A DNA stretch of 64,000 bases, from assembly GCA_032164245.1 (NCBI GenBank), contig JAVMKO010000006.1, positions 106,471,450 to 106,535,449 of the forward strand. The letters are read 5' to 3'. The translations under genes and the position numbers were made by a program. This stretch comes from Sternotherus odoratus (lineage: Eukaryota > Chordata > Testudines > Kinosternidae). Within the stretch, counting starts at the first letter, position 1; each line of letters opens with the position of its first letter. A model generated the notes under the pieces. The model was not told where the DNA came from. It saw only the letters and a program-made list of their open reading frames with translations, and did no database searches. Positions 1-10,300 of this stretch are shown piece after piece.

Positions 1-1075
1 GGATGGGATGCGGGGGTTCGGGGGGGCACATCGGGGTGGGGATGGGACGCGGGGGTTGGGGGGCACATCGGGGTGGGGATGGGATGCGGGGGTTGGGGGG
101 CACATCGGGGTGGGGATGGGACGCGGGGGTTGGGGGGCACATGGGGGTGGGGATGGGACGCGGGGGTTGGGGGGGCACATGGGGGTGGGGATGGGATGCG
201 GGGGTTCGGGGGGGCACATGGGGGTGGGGATGGGATGCGGGGGTTCGGGGGGGCACATGGGGGTGGGGATGGGATGCGGGGGTTCGGGGGGGCACATGGG
301 GGTGGGGATGGGATGCGGGGGTTCGGGGGGGCACATGGGGGTGGGGATGGGATGCGGGGGTTCGGGGGGGCACATGGGGGTGGGGATGGGATGCGGGGGT
401 TCGGGGGGGCACATCGGGGTGGGGATGGGATGCGGGGGTTCGGGGGGGCACATCGGGGTGGGGATGGGATGCGGGGGTTCGGGGGGGCACATCGGGGTGG
501 GGATGGGATGCGGGGGTTCGGGGGGGCACATCGGGGTGGGGATGGGATGCGGGGGTTCGGGGGGGCACATCGGGGTGGGGATGGGATGCGGGGGTTGGGG
601 GGGCACATCGGGGTGGGGATGGGATGCGGGGGTTGGGGGGGCACATCGGGGTGGGGATGGGATGCGGGGGTGGGGGGGGGCACATCGGGGTGGGGATGGG
701 ATGCGGGGGTTGGGGGGGGCACATCGGGGTGGGGATGGGATGCGGGGGTTGGGGGGCACATCGGGGGTGGGGATGGGACACGGGGATCACGGAGGATACA
801 CATCGGGGGTGGGGATGGGATGCGGGGGTCACAGGGTACACATCGGGGGTGGGGATGGGACGCGGGGATCACGGAGGATACACATCGGGGTGGGGATGGG
901 ATGCGGGGGGGTCACAGGGTACACATCGGGGTGGGGATGGGACCCGGGGATCACGGAGGATACACATCGGGGGTGGGGATGGAACGCGGGGGTTGGGGGG
1001 GGCACATCGGGGGTGGGGATGGGACGCGGGGGTTGGGGGGGGCACATCGGGGGTGGGGACGGGACGCGGGGGGGC
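1..1075 (+). repeat. 39-bp G-rich minisatellite in SRRM2 intron
   Basis: A tandem array with a 39-bp period (for example the TTCGGG motif at 205 recurs at 244) runs from the window edge to about 775. More diverged units containing ATCACGGAGGATACACATC follow to about 1,075. The unit is almost pure G on the plus strand, with the recurring core GGGCACATSGGGGTGGGGATG. Because 39 is divisible by 3 the array is open in all three plus frames, which creates long spurious ORFs. It lies upstream of the first SRRM2 exon seen here, so it is intronic. The array continues beyond the left edge. Confidence 0.93.
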
Positions 1076-1345
1076 TACGGATGGACACTGCTGGGATGCA
1101 CCATTCGGTCTCTGGACTGGAACAGCCCCAGGAGGCTGGCCCCTGCCATGGGGTGGGCCTGTCCCGTGCTCCGACGGGCCCCGTTGATGCAGTGGGGGGG
1201 GGGGGGGGGGAGGTGGGGGGGTGCTGCCCCCGACTTGCGTTGGCAGCGGCTGGACACTGGCCCAGCCTCACTCAGGTGCCCTCGGCCAGCGTCTGGGGAC
1301 CCCCCGTCTCCCCAGCGCCCCTGACTCCCCTGGCTCCTCCCCCAG

Positions 1346-4300
1346 CTACGCGGAGGGCGAGATCCAGGAGAAGGTGGCCACCTTCCGGATCATGCTCCTG
1401 GAGAAGGACGTGGCGCTGGGCAAGGAGGGGGAGCAGCAGCCCGAGCAGAAGCCGGCGTAAGTACCCCCGAGGGTGCCCCCCAGGGAGCGCATCCCCCAGC
1501 GCGACCCACTGGTCGGGCACTGCAGACCGGCCCCCCTGCCCTTCCCCCGCCATGGGCCTGCGGTGTGACCAGTGCCCCACACTCCCGACCCGCAGCCCCT
1601 GCTATCCTAGCCCTGCCCCCCCCATCCTGCGTCTGGCTCTCCCCCTCCCCAGGGTCACAGAGACCCACCAGCTGGCCGAGGCCAATGAGAAGAAGAACGA
1701 GCGGCTGAGGGCGGCTTTCGGCATCAGCGAAAATTACGTGGATGGGAGCTCGTTTGACCCCAACCGGCGGGCCAAGGAGGCGGCGGCTGCCGCGGCCAAG
1801 CAGCAGGAGCAGCAGAAGCAGTACAGGTACCGGCTGGGGGATGGGGTGTGTGTGGGGCCGGGGTGGGTGCAGAAGCAGTACAGGTACCGGCTGGGGGGGC
1901 CGGGCTGTGTGTGGGGCCGGGGTGGGTGCAGAAGCAGTACAGGTACCGGCTGGGGGGCTGGGCTGTGTGTGGGGCCGGGGTGGGTGCAGAAGCAGTACAG
2001 GTACCGGCTGGGGGGCCGGGCTGTGTGTGGGGCCGGGGTGGGTACAGAAGCAGTACAGGTACCGGCTGGGGGGCCGGGCTGTGTGTGGGGCCGGGGTGGG
2101 TGCAGAAGCAGTACAGGTACCGGCTGGGGGGCTGGGCTGTGTGTGGGGCCGGGGTGGGTGCAGAAGCAGTACAGGTACCGGCTGGGGGGGCCGGGCTGTG
2201 TGTGGGGCCGGGGTGGGTGCAGAAGCAGTACAGGTACCGGCTGGGGGGCCGGGCTGTGTGTGGGGCCGGGGTGGGTACAGAAGCAGTACAGGTACCGGCT
2301 GGGGGGCCGGGCTGTGTGTGGGGCCGGGGTGGGTGCAGAAGCAGTACAGGTACCGGCTGGGGGGCTGGGCTGTGTGTGGGGCCGGGGTGGGTGCAGAAGC
2401 AGTACAGGTACCGGCTGGGGGGGCCGGGCTGTGTGTGGGGCCGGGGTGGGTGCAGAAGCAGTACAGGTACCGGCTGGGGGGCCGGGCTGTGTGTGGGGCC
2501 GGGGTGGGTACAGGAGCAGTACAGGTACCGGCTGGGGGGCCGGGCTGTGTGTGGAGCCGGGGTGGGTGCAGAAGCAGTACAGGTACCGGCTGGGGGGATG
2601 GGCTGTGTCCGGGGTGGGTACAGGAGCAGTACAGGTACCGGCTGGGGGGCCGGGCTGTGTGTGGGGCCGGGGTGGGTACAGGAGCAGTACAGGTACCGGC
2701 TGGGGGGATGGGCTGTGTCCGGGGTGGGTACAGGAGCAGTACAGGTACCGGCTGGGGGGATGGGCTGTGTCCGGGGTGGGTACAGGAGCAGTACAGGTAC
2801 CGGCTGGGGGGATGGGCTGTGTCCGGGGTGGGTACAGGAGCAGTACAGGTACCGGCTGGGGGGATGGGCTGTGTCCGGGGTGGGTACAGGAGCAGTACAG
2901 GTACCGGCTGGGGGCCGGGCTGTGTCCGGGGTGGGTGCAGGAGCAGTACAGGTACCGGCTGGGGGGCCGGGCTGTGTCCGGGGTGGGTGCAGAAGCAGTA
3001 CAGGTACCGGCTGGGGGGATGGGCTGTGTCCAGGGTGGGTACAGGAGCAGTACAGGTACCGGCTGGGGGGCCGGGCTGTGTGTGGGGCCGGGGTGGGTAC
3101 AGGAGCAGTACAGGTACCGGCTGGGGGGATGGGCTGTGTCCGGGGTGGGTACAGGAGCAGTACAGGTACCGGCTGGGGGGCCGGGCTGTGTCCGGGGTGG
3201 GTCCAGGAGCAGTACAGGTACCGGCTGGGGGGATGGGCTGTGTCCGGGGTGGGTACAGGAGCAGTACAGGTACCGGCTGGGGGGATGGGCTGTGTCCGGG
3301 GTGGGTACAGGAGCAGTACAGGTACCGGCTGGGGGGATGGGCTGTGTCCGGGGTGGGTACAGGAGCAGTACAGGTACCGGCTGGGGGGATGGGCTGTGTC
3401 CGGGGTGGGTACAGGAGCAGTACAGGTACCGGCTGGGGGGATGGGCTGTGTCCGGGGTGGGTACAGGAGCAGTACAGGTACCGGCTGGGGGGATGGGCTG
3501 TGTCCGGGGTGGGTACAGGAGCAGTACAGGTACCGGCTGGGGGGATGGGCTGTGTCCGGGGTGGGTACAGGAGCAGTACAGGTACCGGCTGGGGGGATGG
3601 GCTGTGTCCGGGGTGGGTACAGGAGCAGTACAGGTACCGGCTGGGGGGATGGGCTGTGTCCGGGGTGGGTGCAGGAGCAGTACAGGTACCGGCTGGGGGG
3701 CCGGGCTGTGTCCGGGGTGGGTACAGGAGCAGTACAGGTACCGGCTGGGGGGATGGGCTGTGTCCGGGGTGGGTACAGGAGCAGTACAGGTACCGGCTGG
3801 GGGGATGGGCTGTGTCCGGGGTGGGTACAGGAGCAGTACAGGTACCGGCTGGGGGGCCGGGCTGTGTCCGGGGTGGGTACAGGAGCAGTACAGGTACCGG
3901 CTGGGGGGATGGGCTGTGTCCGGGGTGGGTACAGGAGCAGTACAGGTACCGGCTGGGGGGATGGGCTGTGTCCGGGGTGGGTACAGGAGCAGTACAGGTA
4001 CCGGCTGGGGGGATGGGCTGTGTCCGGGGTGGGTACAGGAGCAGTACAGGTACCGGCTGGGGGGATGGGCTGTGTCCGGGGTGGGTACAGGAGCAGTACA
4101 GGTACCGGCTGGGGGGATGGGCTGTGTCCGGGGTGGGTACAGGAGCAGTACAGGTACCGGCTGGGGGCCGGGCTGTGTGCGGAGCCGGGGTTTTTGGCTC
4201 ATACCCCTCTCCAGCCTGCCCTCCAGCGGTGTGAACACAAACACTGCAGCACAAGTTAGAGGCCTGTTGGCCTCGCCCCAGGGGTTCAGCTGGGGGTGGG

Positions 4301-7300
4301 GGGCCGGACCAGGGGAGACGAACCCTTCACGCCTGCTCTGTCTGTCCCCAGCCTGGTCCGCGAGTCCAGCAGCTCCCGCTCTCCATCCCCCAAGCAGAAA
4401 AAAAAGAAAAAGAAGAAAGACAGAGGCAGGTGGGTACCAGGACTCCTGGGTTCTCTCTCCCCGGCTCTGGGAGGGGAGTGGGGTCTGGTGGTTAGAGCTA
4501 GGAGCCAGGACTCCTGGGTTCTATCCCTGGCTCCGGGAGGGGATTGGGGGTTGGTGGGTTAGAGCAGGGGAACTGAGAGGCAGGACTCCTGGGTTCTCTC
4601 TCCAGCTCTGGGAGGGGAGTGGGGGCTGGTGGGTTAGATCAGGGGACGCTGGGAGCCAGGACTCCTGGGTTCTCTCTCCAGCTCTGGGAGGGGAGTGGCG
4701 TCTGGTGGGTTAGACCAGGCGGGCAGGCAGGACTCCTGGAAGTCTCTGCTGCCCTCTGTGGATTGCCACGGACTCGCAGGGGCGAGGAAAAATTGCAGGC
4801 CTGTTATTTACCAGGTTGCACGTGGCAATAAACTATATAGGTAAGAGACGCAAGGGGAGTGTGGGTCAGGACGTGAGCTGCAGATACACACACACACACA
4901 CACAAGTAAAATAATCAATTCAAAGTTTTACTGGGGATAATTACAAGGGGTAAGGGAGCAGTTTTTGATTAGCTAATAGACTTAATGAAACTTAAAACAC
5001 ACAATGACTAAAATACCTACTAACAATATTTACAAACAAGATGCAGCATTTAGTAATAATTCATACTTACAAATACAAACCAACGCATGACACGACACAT
5101 AAGCTCTATTTGAAACACGTGAGCTGAGAGAGAGGCTTCGAGTTGATCAGGCTCGGTTACGTGGGGTACACGGGATACACGGATACACGGGATTCGTTTT
5201 CCTCTCTCTGTCTGCACATGGCAGGCAGAAACATAAATACCAACTATGACATCACAAAAGTGTCATAGGGGACGGGTCCCAAAACCTGTTTGTGTTCACT
5301 TCTGATTGGCACAAGCAAAGTTAACACCAAGTAGGGGAGCAGGTGCCTCAAAGTCTGGCTTCGCCCCCAAAGGTGAGGAAATGCACATTGTTAAAGAGTG
5401 CAAGCGAAACTGAATGACAAAAGATGAGGCCAGGGCAGGAGCAGGTGACCCAAAGTCTGGCTTCTCCCCCAAAAGGGGAGGAAATGCATATAGTTTTAGA
5501 ATGTGTTCAAACCTGAATGACAAAAGAAGAGGCCAGGGCAATACCGGTATGGGCAAGTGTTACAGGATGCAGACAGGAACTCATCAGAACATGCCCCCGT
5601 GCCCTGGCCGAAATAGTTTGGCAGAATACCTAAACTTCCGAGTCCGACTCCTCATTCCCACCTACGAGGGGATGCGCTTCGGGGGTGGAAGCGATGTAGG
5701 CCGAGGCAACAAACTTGTGAATGCAGGCTTTAATGAAGGCACATCCGAGACAGAGAAGAGCGAGTCTAACTAGAAGGACACAAACAGGGATTGGAAATAA
5801 GATTTGTAGGCCGCAAGGCCAAGCCAATTGAGCCATGATCAAAACTGGAAGGACTCTCGTGACTCTCGGACATCAGAGCTTAATGTTTGCAGGTCTTAAC
5901 AATTGAGGACAAATTAGGAGAAAATAGAAGGCAAAGAAACACAGCATTTATCAGCAAATTCAGAATATACTTCAGCAAATTTAGTAGAAAATGAAAAAGA
6001 TTGTAACAAATATTGAATTATTAATCTATTTTGAATACTATACTGAACAAGGGAATGTAACTGCTGATTAATTAAGGAGAGGCCTTTAGCCGTAGTATTA
6101 ACAAGCATTTCAATAGCAAGGGATTGAAACAGTACTTTATCACGTAACATCATATAACTAACAGCGTTAAAGCTAACAACAGAGGAGGTATAGAAGGTTC
6201 CAAAAAAATTATAATTAAGAAGATAAGAACAATTAATGAGAGGGGGATAGGTAAAATTAAAAGTGGGTTCAGTTAGAGAGGTATTAGCATAAGAAAAACT
6301 CCACATAGAACAATTCACACTAGAAGTATTAAATGAAGAAAAATTATAAACTATTGGTACAAATTGAAAGGGTAATGGATATTTAGGTGAGAACTGAGTG
6401 GAGCAAACAAGACAATCTTCTGGACTCAGCGCTGACAGGGACTGGTTTCCGCTGACCTCCTGCACCCAGTAGGCGGCGAACCAGGTTTGCAGTTCACCTT
6501 CTCCCAGGGCTCCATGGACAAAGATGTTGTGAGGGAGGGCAACATAACCTGTAAAACAGAATAATACGAGCCCTACTCGGGGGCATTAGTTTGCTTGTTA
6601 AGAACTACATTTGCTGAGCCAGTTTTAAAAATCAGGGTTGGGGTTTGCTGTTCGCAGCATAGTCTTTAAAACTGCTGATTTTTCACTCCACAACACCATT
6701 GCTTTGAGGATGATATTAAGTATGGATGTGAAGGGAAACTTCCAATTCATGGGTTTGTCTTATGTGATCTTGCCAAGAGCTAAAGAAAACAGCTACTTTA
6801 CAAGCTTATACAAGCTCTGGCAAATGTTTGGAACTCAAGTAACATTAAATCAATATAGATATTGATGTTGTCAATAGCACAGAAATCTTGGCATGTAGCC
6901 ATGGAAACAATATGGTAGTGTGCCTCAGTTTCCCTTGTTATACTGCACATCAGGTGTGGAATGAATGTCTTTTCCTTTTTGGAAAGTCTCACCACTGTTT
7001 ACAGGCCTTAACTGTGACACATTAGTAGAACCAGGCCATTTAACATCAAGTGTGTTCCCATGTATTCCTCTTAACATAGTCAAAGGATTTTTCAAAAGAT
7101 TAGGACCATTGTACAATTTTACAGTCTCTGGTAATAACACAGTAGTTACAACAAATTACCATTAGGTTAGTTAAGCTATGCCTTAGGGTCAATACCATTA
7201 GAATTTCAGCTTTCTAGGGTCACTTTGCAATTTTTCCTTTACAAAATCAATTCTTTCCCTCCTTGCCCCGAAGGGACAAAACTTGCTCTCCTCTTGCTTA

Positions 7301-10300
7301 ACAGAATTTCCTGGCTGATGTGGAGCACCCCCCATTCAGCCAAGTAATTTGCATCTCCATAGGCAGAACCAAGCTTCCAGGCTATCATTAACAAGCTAGT
7401 TTCAAAATTCCATTGTCCTTTCTTTACCCACTTCTGCTTCCACAGGGGATCAGATGTTAGGTTCCCCAAAAGACTACAAGTTACATTCAAAGTGTTTAGA
7501 GATGAGATAATATCTCTCATCCCCTGCATCCTTATGGGACTAATTGCACCACCTCTTTTAACCTGGAAAACAGACTGTTCACTTGCAGAATCAGCATGTA
7601 GACATTTCTCTCTGAACAATTTTGTTTCCCCATCAAACTGGTTAAACACAGCTACTTGGTTATAGGGCTGCCCCAATTCCTCCTCAAAGCTATCCCCGAT
7701 CAAATCACTTTCACACTTTTTAACTGCAGCAGACTGCTTACACATTTTTCCCTCAGGAACTTCTTTAGGAAACAATTCACCACTCACAGAAATCCCATTC
7801 TTACCCCCTTCACCTAGGGCTTGCTCCCAAGGAATACTTTCCTGAGCAATAACAGACTCTTTCTGGGCTTTACTCACATCCCTGATCATCTTTGGCCCAT
7901 CAGGGTGATTTCTACAAAATCCCCTTTCAGGCAAGCTCACAGACTGACTGGACAAGAGGCTAGAGTCATTCTTCTCCCCTTTGCCAGATACCAGTTCAGG
8001 AATTTCTTCCTCCTTGCTTTCTGTTGTAAAGCTGGTGGTAGGTAACATACCCAAATCACCCTTCTGCTGCACTACACTAGCAGCAGGCAAAATACAAGCA
8101 CCAGAATCATCTGGTCTCTGGGATCTTGCTAAGACATTAACCAGATTAAAACTAGTTATAGAGCCTTCCTCCCCAGCAGACACAAACTCAGAACTATTCC
8201 CCTTCTGAGCTTTAGCTGAATCCACAACTAACTCTGACACTACACTATTCTCAACCATCTGAAAAGCACCTTTTGTCTGCTGCCCAGACAAAGAAGATTC
8301 AGACACACATTCTCCTTCACTAGACACACAGCCTGGGATCTCACTTCCCTTGTCCCAGCACACAGACAACTGCCTAGAGACTGAGGTAGCTTCCTCCATA
8401 GGCAAGTCAATACCCCTGACAGACAAAGGCACACTCCCAACTGATACACTGCTGCTTTTTTCAGGTTCACTTTTACAAGCTGTACTAGGTAAAATTATTT
8501 CACTCTTTCTTTCCACAGTTAGTACTTCCACCTGCTCATTCACTTTAACCTGCTCATTCACTTTAACCTGCTTCAGAGAAACCCTTTCCTGACCAATGAG
8601 TTCCTCCTGCACTGTATCTAATTCCACACTCACTTCTGAGACATTAGGCAGGCATTCAGGAACTTTATTCACAGGCAAATGGCTTTCTTGCACAGACAAA
8701 CACTTGGAGAAACCTTCTCCAGACAAACAGCTATTTCCCCCCTCCTTAGGGGAGCTTGGGGCTGCTTGCTTAGCTGCAAACATTGTGCCCCCGTGGAGGA
8801 CAGAGCACAGATCAAGGGCTTTGCTTAACATGCTAAACAAGACGGTGGAAACATCCTCAGATTTACATTCATCAGGTCTCAATTTTTCGGTTTTCTTAAT
8901 TGAATCCAATTCTACTATCATTTGGCACAATAATTTGTGTGCCAGACTCATGCTCTCTCCAGTCTCCGTGCACTGAGGTTGTAGAGAGCAATCTAATTTT
9001 AGATCAGTCGAATTTTGGCTACTTAAAGGGTGAAACTGCAAATGTTGGAACTGTTCAGTTTCATCACATGCATGATCTGCAGCGTGCCACGGGCATGGCC
9101 CAACTCCCTTGCGCCCTGTTCGTGACGCCATGTGGATTGCCACGGACTCGCAGGGGCGAGGAAAAATTGCAGGCCTGTTATTTACCAGGTTGCACGTGGC
9201 AATAAACTATATAGGTAAGAGACGCAAGGGGAGTGTGGGTCAGGACGTGAGCTGCAGATACACACACACACACACACAAGTAAAATAATCAATTCAAAGT
9301 TTTACTGGGGATAATTACAAGGGGTAAGGGAGCAGTTTTTGATTAGCTAATAGACTTAATGAAACTTAAAACACACAATGACTAAAATACCTACTAACAA
9401 TATTTACAAACAAGATGCAGCATTTAGTAATAATTCATACTTACAAATACAAACCAACGCATGACACGACACATAAGCTCTATTTGAAACACGTGAGCTG
9501 AGAGAGAGGCTTCGAGTTGATCAGGCTCGGTTACGTGGGGTACACGGGATACACGGATACACGGGATTCGTTTTCCTCTCTCTGTCTGCACATGGCAGGC
9601 AGAAACATAAATACCAACTATGACATCACAAAAGTGTCATAGGGGACGGGTCCCAAAACCTGTTTGTGTTCACTTCTGATTGGCACAAGCAAAGTTAACA
9701 CCAAGTAGGGGAGCAGGTGCCTCAAAGTCTGGCTTCGCCCCCAAAGGTGAGGAAATGCACATTGTTAAAGAGTGCAAGCGAAACTGAATGACAAAAGATG
9801 AGGCCAGGGCAGGAGCAGGTGACCCAAAGTCTGGCTTCTCCCCCAAAAGGGGAGGAAATGCATATAGTTTTAGAATGTGTTCAAACCTGAATGACAAAAG
9901 AAGAGGCCAGGGCAATACCGGTATGGGCAAGTGTTACAGGATGCAGACAGGAACTCATCAGAACACCCTCCAGCGGGGTTTGACTCCGGCCGCGTTCCTC
10001 TGCAGGTCAGAGAGCAGATCCCCCTCTCGCCGGGAGAGGAAAAAGAGCTCTAAGAAGAAGAAACACAGGTAAGGGACTGGTTGGCTCGGGGAATGGGATT
10101 TGGGGCCTGTTCCCTCTAGGGAGCGCTGGCTCCAATCTGGCCCCAGGGCAGGGGAGTGGGCCCCAGGGTCTGTTAGTTGGGGGGCGATTGGCACTCAGTG
10201 GGGTGACGTGGCTCTGACCCCACTTTCCGTGTTTTGTCCAGGTCTGAGTCAGACTCCAAGAAGAGGAAACACAGGTGAGGGAAACTGGCAGCCCCGGCCT

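Larger units (their letters stand above)
4757..9965 (-). mobile_element. Complete LTR retroelement (endogenous-retrovirus-like), antisense in SRRM2 intron
   Basis: A 5,209-bp element bounded by two direct repeats of exactly 835 bp (4757-5591 and 9131-9965), with TG...CA ends and the 5-bp target duplication ccctc at 4752-4756 and 9966-9970. A primer-binding-site-like sequence beginning TGG abuts the right LTR on the minus strand, which sets the orientation as minus. The 3.5-kb interior holds a long unrecognised ORF (7239-9131) and an envelope-like remnant (5914-6465). I see no reverse transcriptase or integrase, so the copy is non-autonomous. The purine-rich tract next to the left LTR is weak. 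I see no difference between the LTRs, which points to recent insertion. Class cannot be fixed from what is visible; the envelope remnant favours a retrovirus-derived lineage. Confidence 0.93.

Noticed and set aside
1390..4254. Long minus-strand ORFs (about 950 and 840 codons) rich in Pro, His, Tyr and Cys
   Set aside because: They are antisense shadows of the same 52/58-bp repeat array, with repeated CTAPVPTPDTAHPPSRYLY-type units and no independent evidence.
73..4713. A continuous plus-strand ORF of about 1,546 codons
   Set aside because: It runs through two minisatellites and real introns. The absence of stops comes from GC-rich tandem repeats, and true SRRM2 exons with splice sites lie inside it. 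Only the segments 1346-1456, 1653-1826 and 4352-4429 are supported.
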